From positions 186,001 through 250,000 of the forward strand of contig NZ_JAJLRA010000008.1 of the NCBI RefSeq assembly GCF_020991365.1: a stretch of 64,000 nucleotides of DNA, given 5' to 3'. Shown here in pieces: positions 1-6,298 of the stretch. The first letter of the stretch is position 1. Each line of letters starts with the position of its first letter. The translations under genes were made by a program, and so were the position numbers. Source of the DNA: Streptacidiphilus sp. ASG 303. Lineage in GTDB: Bacteria > Actinomycetota > Actinomycetes > Streptomycetales > Streptomycetaceae. The notes under the pieces were generated by a model that worked only from the letters and a program-made list of their open reading frames with translations, did not search any database and was not told where the DNA came from.

Positions 1-147
1 ACCGACCGTTCTCACGCAGCGGTGCCGGCCGCCACCGTCGTCGTCGGGACGCCCCCTCCGGAAGCCTCCGCATGCGCGGCAGCGCTGATCCGGCTCACTC
101 CTGACCTGCGACGCAGCGCGGTGCCTGCCATCGTGCGCTGTGAGTGA
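1..147 (+). CDS. possible 3' end of a gene starting outside the window
   Basis: Reading frame 1 is open from the first base to a TGA at 145-147 and gives a 48-residue tail ending ...VPAIVRCE. Third codon positions are mostly G or C, as in a real gene, but there is no recognisable domain. It could equally be a chance open frame in GC-rich DNA. The 74 bp that follow hold the SDR promoter region. Confidence 0.3.
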   Translation, partial: TDRSHAAVPAATVVVGTPPPEASACAAALIRLTPDLRRSAVPAIVRCE

Positions 148-193
148 CCTCCAGATGCCGGGCAACCCGGCACGGCTGCGGCACGGGACATTG

Positions 194-215
194 ACCCTGA
201 CGTCGGCGGCAGGGT
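194..215 (+). promoter_or_regulatory. MerR-type operator/promoter ahead of the SDR gene
   Basis: A TTGACC box at 191-196 overlaps an inverted repeat, ACCCTG (194-199) and CAGGGT (210-215), with 10 bp between the arms. This spacing and its position next to a -35 box are typical of MerR-family operators. The repeat ends 6 bp before the SDR ATG, so the transcript would have almost no leader. The MerR protein encoded at 1016 is the obvious candidate ligand, but this is inference. Confidence 0.45.
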
Positions 216-221
216 TGCACC

Positions 222-989
222 ATGACCGGCATGAACAGCACCGCACCGCAAAGCAGCAGAGTCGTCGCCGTCACCGGGGCCGGCACCGGCATCGGCCGGG
301 CCACTGCACGCGCCTTCGCTGCCGAGGGCGCCCACGTCTTCGCCATCGGACGGCGAAGCGGACCACTCGAGGAGACTGCGGCCCTGAGCGACCGGATCAC
401 GCCGCTGCTCGCCGACATCACCGCCGAAGGCGGACCCGAGGGGATCGTCCGGGCCGCACTGGGGACCTACGGCCGACTGGATGTCCTGATCAACAATGCC
501 GGCATCGTGTGCAGCGGCGCTCTCGGCGTGCTGACGCCGGACATGATCGCGTCCCAGCTGGCCACCAACCTCATCGCTCCTGTCCTGCTGACCCAAGCCG
601 CCCTGCCGCTTTTGGAGACGTCGAGCGGAGTGGTCGTCAACGTGAGTACGTCCGTGGGCCTGCGCGCCTGGCCCGGCAGCTCGGTCTACGCCGCGACCAA
701 GACCGCCCTTGAATCGTTGACCCGCAGCTGGGCCGTTGAGCTGGCACCCCGCGGAATCCGGGTGGTGGCGGTCGCCCCAGGCGCGATCGACACCCCCATC
801 GGCGAGCATCAGGGCCTTTCGCCGGAACGCAGGGCCGCCCTCCGGGAGTGGCAGCTGGCGCACACTCCGCTGGGTCGGATCGGCCGGTCCGAGGAGGTCG
901 CCCGGGCCATCACGCACCTGGCCGCACCGGCCGCGTCGTTCACCACCGGGGTGGTGCTCCCCGTCGACGGCGGGGCAGTCGTGGCGTGA
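222..989 (+). CDS. short-chain dehydrogenase/reductase (SDR)
   Basis: Classical SDR oxidoreductase of 255 residues, the usual size, expected to use NAD(P)H on an unknown carbonyl or hydroxyl substrate in the cytoplasm. The Rossmann glycine motif TGAGTGIG is at residues 18-25, the structural NNAG at 91-94, the catalytic Ser at 142 or 144, and the YxxxK pair at Tyr156/Lys160 (VYAATK). The C-terminus has the usual VLPVDGG. The start is ATG 222; a second in-frame ATG at 231 is possible, and neither has a strong Shine-Dalgarno site. The MerR gene starts 26 bp after the stop, which suggests an operon under MerR autoregulation through the operator at 194-215. Confidence 0.9.
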   Translation: MTGMNSTAPQSSRVVAVTGAGTGIGRATARAFAAEGAHVFAIGRRSGPLEETAALSDRITPLLADITAEGGPEGIVRAALGTYGRLDVLINNAGIVCSGALGVLTPDMIASQLATNLIAPVLLTQAALPLLETSSGVVVNVSTSVGLRAWPGSSVYAATKTALESLTRSWAVELAPRGIRVVAVAPGAIDTPIGEHQGLSPERRAALREWQLAHTPLGRIGRSEEVARAITHLAAPAASFTTGVVLPVDGGAVVA

Positions 990-1015
990 TAGGAGTGGCC
1001 CCGGAGGTGGGAAGG

Positions 1016-1405
1016 GTGCGGATCGGCGAGCTGGCTAGGGCAACCGGGACGACCGCTCGTGCGCTGCGGCACTACGAGCAGGCAGGGATGATTTGTCCGG
1101 ATCGGACATCGAACGGCTACCGCATCTATGACGAGCACGCGGTGGTGCGGGTCCGCAACCTTCGCCACCTGCTGGCCGCCGGCCTCACCCTGGAGGACGT
1201 CCGCGTCTTCCTGCCGTGCCTGGACGGCGACCTGGCGTCCGCCCCGCCCTCTGAGAAGGGCCTTCAAGTTGCGCGGGAACGGCTGGCGATCCTCAACGAG
1301 AGGATCGCCGCCCAGACCGAAGTGCGAGACCGGCTGGAGACCGCACTCCGGGAGAAGGCACGGGAGACCCACGCTCGGGAGGCCCGAGGCCTCCACGACC
1401 AGTAA
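1016..1405 (+). CDS. MerR-family transcriptional regulator
   Basis: This 129-residue protein starts at GTG 1016, which lies 8 bp after a clear GGAGG (1003-1007). The N-terminal winged helix-turn-helix is evident (RIGELARATG...ALRHYEQAGM, residues 2-25), followed by the typical NGYRIYDE wing and a C-terminal coiled helix (about residues 85-120) for dimerisation. No metal-binding Cys cluster is seen, so the effector is unknown. It follows the SDR gene on the same strand and probably regulates it. Its TAA stop lies inside the left terminal inverted repeat of the adjacent IS, so the last residues may have been altered by that insertion. Confidence 0.88.
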   Translation: MRIGELARATGTTARALRHYEQAGMICPDRTSNGYRIYDEHAVVRVRNLRHLLAAGLTLEDVRVFLPCLDGDLASAPPSEKGLQVARERLAILNERIAAQTEVRDRLETALREKARETHAREARGLHDQ

Positions 1406-2278
1406 GCACCTTCAGGATGGCCACCGACCGGGTGACCGCTGCAGGCCGTAACAGGCGAGGCCCTCGGGCTGTTGACCGAGATGCCTCACGTCTCACGTCG
1501 CCAGCCTGGCGGCCTCGTTGGCCGTCTGTCCTGCCGCACTCGACCTGCCGCACGCGCTCATCGAGCGGGTCACGATGCTCATCCTCACCCGCGAGGGTGA
1601 CCGACGATGCAAGCTCCCACCCCACTGGCGGGCCCTGGTCGCGCTGGTCTACCTGCGGGAGCACACCACCTACGCGAAGATCGCCGCCGGGTTCGGTATC
1701 AGCGAAGGCACCGCCCACGCCTACGTACGCTCCGTGACCGACCTGCTCGCCGGCCGGGCACCCTCCCTGACCCGGGCCCTGCGCCGAGCCCGCCCCGAGT
1801 ACGTGCTCGTGGACGGCACCCTGGCCGAGTGCGACCGCGTCGGCGACAGCGAGGCCGGTTCCTCGGGCAAGGCCAGGCGGCACGGGGTCAACGTCCAGGC
1901 CGTCACCGCACCCGACGGCGCCCTGCTGTGGCTCTCGCCCGCGTTGCCGGGCCGCACCCACGATCTGACCGCGGCCCGCACCCACCGCATCATCACCGTC
2001 TGTGAACGCCTGAAGATCCCCGCCCTCGCGGACCGGGCCTACGTCGGGGCCGGCGGTACCTTCTGCACACCCTTCAAGCGCCACGGCGGGCGCGACCTCA
2101 CCGCCAAGCAGCAGGCCGTCAACCGCGCGCACGCCCGACTCCGCTTCCCCGTCGAACGCGCCTTCGCCCGCCTGAAGACCTGGCGCATCTTCCGCAAGGC
2201 CCGCTGCAGCCCGAACCGGCTCACGTCAGCGATCCGGGCCGTCCTCACCCTGGAGCAGCACCGCTGAAGATGCTTACT
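1401..2278. mobile_element. IS5-family insertion sequence, complete
   Basis: Near-perfect terminal inverted repeats bracket a single transposase gene: AGTAAGCACCTTCAG at 1401-1415 and its complement CTGAAGATGCTTACT at 2264-2278, matching at 14 of 15 positions. The length of about 0.88 kb fits small IS5-group elements. No unambiguous target duplication could be read because the outermost bases are shared with the flanking stop codons. The transposase frame is intact, so the element may still be mobile. Confidence 0.85.
1518..2267 (+). CDS. IS5-family DDE transposase
   Basis: A 249-residue transposase of the DDE_Tnp_4/IS5 type. A helix-turn-helix (YAKIAAGFGISEGTAHAYV, about residues 52-70) is followed by the catalytic core, with candidate DDE residues Asp99 (LVDGTL), Asp172 (ADRAY) and Glu213 (VERAFARLK). 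HDLTA at 148-152 is also typical. The frame opens after a stop at 1473-1475; TTG 1518 is the first plausible start and ATG 1575 is an alternative. The gene ends 3 bp before the right inverted repeat begins its last residues. It appears intact, with no frameshift. Confidence 0.9.
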   Translation: MAVCPAALDLPHALIERVTMLILTREGDRRCKLPPHWRALVALVYLREHTTYAKIAAGFGISEGTAHAYVRSVTDLLAGRAPSLTRALRRARPEYVLVDGTLAECDRVGDSEAGSSGKARRHGVNVQAVTAPDGALLWLSPALPGRTHDLTAARTHRIITVCERLKIPALADRAYVGAGGTFCTPFKRHGGRDLTAKQQAVNRAHARLRFPVERAFARLKTWRIFRKARCSPNRLTSAIRAVLTLEQHR

Positions 2279-2528
2279 CGTAGACCGTGGCAGCAGCGAG
2301 TGCCCGCGCCAAGAAGGTCCAGTCGCCTCGGGCCGGCAACTCCTGGTGGAAGTTGCCATACCAACCGGGAGACGCCTTGACCCACGCTGCCAGCGCCTCA
2401 AGGAAGCGGTCAAGCGTCGGGTTCTCCCACTCGTCCCCACGCCGGATGAAGTCGTCGTGCAGTTCCCGCAGGAAGGCGACGAACGCCTCTCGGTCGGAAA
2501 TCTCCTCGTCGGGACGTAGCAGCGGCAT
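2274..2528 (-). CDS. DUF7660-like protein
   Basis: This 84-residue acidic protein has the hallmarks of the DUF7660 family: FLRELHDDF near residues 19-27, then DEWENPTLDRFLEALAAWV, a short Trp/Tyr stretch and a C-terminal LARALAAATVYE. Function is unknown; members often occur near mobile or toxin-immunity loci, but nothing here proves a role. The TAA stop lies within the right inverted repeat of the neighbouring IS5 element. There is no good ribosome binding site before ATG 2528. About 210 bp of DNA without a recognisable gene separate it from the next gene upstream. Confidence 0.65.
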   Translation of the reverse strand: MPLLRPDEEISDREAFVAFLRELHDDFIRRGDEWENPTLDRFLEALAAWVKASPGWYGNFHQELPARGDWTFLARALAAATVYE

Positions 2529-2737
2529 GGGGGAACACTACTGCTCGGACGTGGGACCGCGGCCAAAGGCCGGTTCTCCGGGTGCAGGCATGGTCCTCTC
2601 CGTGTCGCAGATCCAGGAGGGCTGCCCAGGTCGCCACATGGATCTGAAAGGTCAGCTCTGGCCTTCGTCCGTCGTCGGGCGCCCTCGCACGGTCCATAGA
2701 CGGCCCAAGCACAACCAGCCCCGGTCCGTACCGCGGA

Positions 2738-2917
2738 TCACTGCTTCTCCAAGGAGACCTTGAGAGCTCGCGTGGTCCTGCGGAGACGGAGCGCTCTGAA
2801 GGCCCTTTTGATGGCCTTCACGAACCCTTCGAGCAGCACGTCGCCGATCAGGTCAAAGATGAGCCATGCAATACCGCGAAAGACGGCGCCCACAATAGCG
2901 CCGACTATCTCTTCCAC
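2738..2917 (-). CDS. small membrane protein, 59 residues
   Basis: A short gene on the minus strand. GTG 2917 is preceded by GGGAGG with 4 bp spacing, and the product begins VEEIVGAIVGAVFRGIAWL. Residues 4-24 form one hydrophobic or amphipathic helix, and the rest is basic (KRAFRALRLRRTTRALK), so the protein should sit in the membrane with a positive cytoplasmic tail. Such small proteins are common and uncharacterised in streptomycetes. The frame, ribosome binding site and transmembrane-plus-basic design support a real gene; the function is unknown. Confidence 0.6.
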   Translation of the reverse strand: MEEIVGAIVGAVFRGIAWLIFDLIGDVLLEGFVKAIKRAFRALRLRRTTRALKVSLEKQ

Positions 2918-3282
2918 CAGGCCTCCCAGGGGTCAAGGCGGATGACGTTACACGCGGGCGCTGGCGCGATCTTTGGCCGGTGGCCTGCCTGGGCTGGGAT
3001 CGAGCATGATCAGGGGCCGTACGCCTGTCGGCAATTCGGGCAGGTCCTGGGCCTGCCCGCCATGTGTCCGAGTGGCCTCCTCGTCGTGCATGACGCGGGT
3101 CCCGGACCTGGTAGGTGCCCAAAGATCGTGTCGGCGCCCGCCCCAACCCCCGGCCTTCCCTCGTCTGCGGGGCGCCCGGGCGGCCGCCGGAGCGGCACGG
3201 AGGCAGGAGTGACGGCGAGCGGACCGGCGCGCGCCGCGCCGCGCTGTGCGCGGCGCCTCGAACCCGCGGAGAAGGTTGTTGT

Positions 3283-3493
3283 TCAGCTGCTCATGGATGC
3301 CGGTTCCGGCTGGTGCGCCCGGGTCTCCTCGGCATGGTGCAGCGCGACTCTGACGGTCCGGCCGTTCGCATGGCTGAGCACGTCCATACGGCTGGGGAGG
3401 GCTTCGACCAGGGTGAGGTCTCGGCCACTGGTGGAGCCGTCGCCGGCTTGGCGGGCGTGGGGGATGCCGAGGGCTCCGCCGTTGTCGGAGACG
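3283..3493 (-). pseudogene. fragment of an RsbW-like ATP-binding regulatory protein
   Basis: On the minus strand the translation reads VSDNGGALG...GRDLTLVEALPSR...GRTVRVALHH. This resembles the C-terminal half of the HATPase_c_2 (RsbW-like anti-sigma) domain that is abundant in Streptomyces: the DNGG-type N/G box, a G-x-G-L-x-L-V-x-A-L helix and a terminal beta strand. The N-terminal half is missing: upstream sequence abruptly becomes the integrase relic on the other strand at about 3493. The region 2918-3282 next to it holds no gene that I could support. Confidence 0.5.
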
Positions 3494-3874
3494 GCCGGCG
3501 ACCGGTGGCAGGGCCGGGGCCTGGTCTTCGCGACGGCGAACGGCACGCCGATCGAGCCGGGGAACCTCAACAGCCACGGGTGCGGCGTCCGCGAGCGGGC
3601 CGGCCGGACCGCCCGGTTCCACGACCTCAGGCACACCGGCATCACGCTGCTGCTCGGCCTCGGTGCCCCGCCGCACGTGGTCCGCGACATCGTCGGGCAG
3701 AGTGCCCTGGAGGTGACGATGAACATCTGCGCTCACGTCGACCTGTCGAAGAAGCGGGCGGCGCCCGACCGGCTGGGTGGTCTCCGCGACGGGTGGCCCC
3801 CGTTGCCGTCGGCACTGCCGCCAGAACGCACCGGCGCCCCTGAACCGATCCCCGGTCCGGGACGTTCGTCCTGA
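3490..3874 (+). pseudogene. integrase C-terminal relic (catalytic Tyr replaced by Cys)
   Basis: The frame ending at 3874 gives AGDRWQGRGLVFATANGTPI..., then FHDLRHTGITLLLGLG and VVRDIVGQSALEVTMNICAHVDLSKK. This is the C-terminal catalytic domain of a tyrosine integrase and is similar in layout to the intact integrase at 22353. The HxxR motif is present, but the Tyr expected in the (I/V)YAH motif is Cys (codon TGC), and the N-terminal and core-binding parts are absent. It should be inactive. It reads directly towards a decayed tRNA-Arg 3' end, the normal place for such a gene relative to its attachment site. Confidence 0.75.
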
Positions 3875-3881
3875 TGAGAGG

Positions 3882-3950
3882 TGGCGCCCCCGGCAGGACT
3901 CGAACCTGCGACCAAGTGCTTAGAAGGGGCATACGCTCTGTCTAGCTAGA
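3882..3950 (-). pseudogene. decayed tRNA-Arg(UCU), probable old attachment site
   Basis: The complement carries a perfect T arm (GCAGG-TTCGAGT-CCTGC), an acceptor 3' strand CGGGGGC with CCA, and an anticodon loop CTTCTAA, which identify tRNA-Arg(UCU). The anticodon stem pairs at only about two of five positions, and the matching 5' acceptor strand GCCCCCG is missing. It cannot fold as a tRNA. Retention of a 3' tRNA part beside an integrase relic is what an att site leaves behind. Confidence 0.7.
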
Positions 3951-4336
3951 GCATGTGTGACCTGCGCAAACGTCCCAGCCAGGGCTGGCGGCGCGTCTTG
4001 TCACCGCGTATTCGCCAGAAGACATGAGCAGGGGGCGGCACTCCCAGTAGCCGAATATATGTTCGGCACCAGTTGGATCGGCCTTGCCAGGGGGTGTTTC
4101 GGCTTGATGCGTACACATCTTTGCCTGCGTCTGTGAGCAAAGATCAAGCCTTCGTTCACCTATGGGTAAGTTAGCTCCGCAGGCATCCAAGCTCCCTGAC
4201 CTGCGGCTGCTGCGTAGCCCCGAAGGCATGTAGCCCTACCGGCGGGTAAGGCGATGGTGTGTCGCAACGCTTGCGCACGCACCCCCTACTTGCTCTAGGC
4301 TGCTGGATCTACTGCAGTGGGCAGAGTGGGGGACGT
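3951..4336. other. gene-free stretch upstream of the Gabija-like operon
   Basis: No open frame with coding character was found. Base composition drops markedly from here, continuing to about 8,200. A possible promoter, TTGCGC then about 19 bp then TAGGCT (about 4269-4299), precedes the GTG start at 4337. Otherwise I see nothing I can name. Confidence 0.4.
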
Positions 4337-6298
4337 GTGCGTATCAGCCGAGTTCTTATCCAGAACTATCGCAATTTTCGCAAGCTGGAGATCAACCCAT
4401 TTCCTGCAAGTGCAGTAATTGTCGGCGAGAACGGAGTGGGAAAGTCAAATTTGCTCCGGGCGCTGAGGATCGTTCTAGACCCTGATCTCCCAGAAAGCGC
4501 TCGCATGCTCCGCAGCGAGGATATCTGTGATTACGCAGAGGTTGGTCTAGCTGAAGGCGTTGAGGTCCGGATTGAAGTTGATCTCACTGACTTTGAAGGA
4601 AACAGGAAGGCTGAGGCCGCCCTCGACGGGTGCTTCGTAAGCCTCGACCCTTTGACGGCCCGCATCACCTATTTCTTTCATCCCCTCAGGGGCATTGGAG
4701 AAGAAACAAAAGCTTCAGGCCTTACACGCGATGACTACACCTGGGAGGTCGGAGGAGGGCCCGAGGGGAAGCGAGATGCAAAATATCTGCGGCGCGACGT
4801 CCCCTTCACTGTCCTCCCTGCCCTGCGAGACGCAGTGGGCGACCTATCTCGTTGGCGTGACTCACCCCTGCAAGAACTTCTTGAAGTTCGCCCCCCTAGC
4901 AGGGACTCGCTCGAGCTAGCCGCACAACGCATCTCTGATGCCATGGATGAGCTTGCGAAGGCGCCTGAGCTGAGCGAGGTCTCGAAGGACCTTTCTCAGC
5001 GTTTGCAGTTGATGGCAGGAAATCGACTCTCTATTGAGCCGAATTTTGGGTTTGCCTCAAGTGACGCGGATAGGCTGCTGAGGGCGATCCGGATGTTTGT
5101 GGACTCGGCGCGGATTAGGAGTGTTGCTGACACATCCACCGGCGCCGCCAACGTCATCTATTTGGCATTGCTCTTGGAGCGCTTGAGCGGTCGACAGAAG
5201 ACTGACTCTATTTTGCAGTCCATCCTTGCTGTGGAAGAGCCGGAAGCTCACCTTCATCCGGTTCTCCAGCGGCAGGTTTTCCGTTATTTGCTCAAGCATG
5301 AGCCAGCGCTGATTGTTAGCACGCACAGCCCTAATATCGCTGCAGTATCACGGCTCGAGTCGCTGGTGCTACTACGACCTGGTTCTGACGGGTCCACTGT
5401 AGCTTCATACACTTCCAGGATTGAGCTCGAAGAAAGGCAGCATCAAGACCTGGAACGGTACCTTGATGTGAGCCGCGCTGAGATTCTATTTTGTTCAGCG
5501 GCCATCCTTGTGGAAGGCACCGCTGAAGTTTACGTAATCCCGGCCCTGGCTAAGTCTCTAGGATTCGACCTTGATTTCCACGGGGTGATCGTGGGGAATA
5601 TATCTGGAACGGATTTCAAGCCTTTCCGGACCTTGTTGGGAGAGTCCGCCCTAGCTGTTCCGCATGTCATTGTTACCGACGGAGACCCAACTAGTAAAAA
5701 GGGCGATTACATTCACTTGGGGTTGCGTCGGGCAGCAAAGCTTATTCCTGCGCCCAGGAAGGCGGAATTTGACATGCGTATCGAATCCCTCATCTCCGCC
5801 AAGGACACGGCTTCTAGTGCCCCCCTTAGGCTTGAGGCTGCTGAAGCGGATGTCTTCATTGGGCCGAAGACCCTAGAAGTAGATGTGGCCGGCTTGCTGC
5901 ATAAGGAGATGGTTCTCGCTCACACTGAACTAGAGGAGTCGACAAAGCTCCGAGTTAAATTCGACGAAGCTGTGTACGCCCTCAGGTCGGGAAGCGAAGA
6001 ATCTGAAGTTCAGGATGAGCTTCTGCGGCGGGTCAATCACGTCAGCAAGGGGCGCTTTGCCCAGCGTCTTGCTGCGCATGTGGAAGAAGCTGACCTAGCG
6101 TCCACCTTGGTGAGCCTTATTTCTAAGGTTCATGAAGAAGCTATGGATGCCAAAAGTGAGAGCGCTGAAGAGCGAGTGCAGCGCGCCCTTATTAACTATG
6201 CGCCCTATGGATACTTGCTGGCAGCGCTTGATAGAGTCTCTATTCTAGTGCGCGGGCACGGTCTATTTTCGGAATTCTCTGGAGTTGCGAATGTCTGA
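4337..6298 (+). CDS. OLD-family ATPase/TOPRIM endonuclease, GajA-like
   Basis: A 653-residue protein built as an N-terminal ABC-type ATPase plus a C-terminal TOPRIM nuclease, as in class 2 OLD nucleases and GajA of the Gabija anti-phage system. The Walker A is GENGVGKS at residues 30-37. STGAANVIYLALLLERL is the signature-like helix, VEEPEAHLHP the Walker B region, and VSTHSP the H-loop. The TOPRIM glutamate is Glu393 (LVEG) and the acidic pair is Asp448/Asp450 (TDGD). GTG 4337 was chosen because it directly precedes the conserved ISRVLIQNYRNF strand and follows GGGGGA. The helicase gene overlaps its 3' end by 8 bp. GC content is clearly lower than in flanking genes, suggesting transfer. It is longer than the founding GajA (about 580 residues). 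Confidence 0.85.
   Translation: MRISRVLIQNYRNFRKLEINPFPASAVIVGENGVGKSNLLRALRIVLDPDLPESARMLRSEDICDYAEVGLAEGVEVRIEVDLTDFEGNRKAEAALDGCFVSLDPLTARITYFFHPLRGIGEETKASGLTRDDYTWEVGGGPEGKRDAKYLRRDVPFTVLPALRDAVGDLSRWRDSPLQELLEVRPPSRDSLELAAQRISDAMDELAKAPELSEVSKDLSQRLQLMAGNRLSIEPNFGFASSDADRLLRAIRMFVDSARIRSVADTSTGAANVIYLALLLERLSGRQKTDSILQSILAVEEPEAHLHPVLQRQVFRYLLKHEPALIVSTHSPNIAAVSRLESLVLLRPGSDGSTVASYTSRIELEERQHQDLERYLDVSRAEILFCSAAILVEGTAEVYVIPALAKSLGFDLDFHGVIVGNISGTDFKPFRTLLGESALAVPHVIVTDGDPTSKKGDYIHLGLRRAAKLIPAPRKAEFDMRIESLISAKDTASSAPLRLEAAEADVFIGPKTLEVDVAGLLHKEMVLAHTELEESTKLRVKFDEAVYALRSGSEESEVQDELLRRVNHVSKGRFAQRLAAHVEEADLASTLVSLISKVHEEAMDAKSESAEERVQRALINYAPYGYLLAALDRVSILVRGHGLFSEFSGVANV

Noticed and set aside
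12-917. 301-codon minus-strand frame opposite the SDR gene
   Set aside because: Complement of a gene with all SDR motifs.
3490-3874. Functional second integrase
   Set aside because: Only the C-terminal domain is present and the nucleophilic Tyr is Cys.
3942-4229. 95-codon minus-strand frame before the defence operon
   Set aside because: No ribosome binding site, no recognisable domain and unbiased codon positions.
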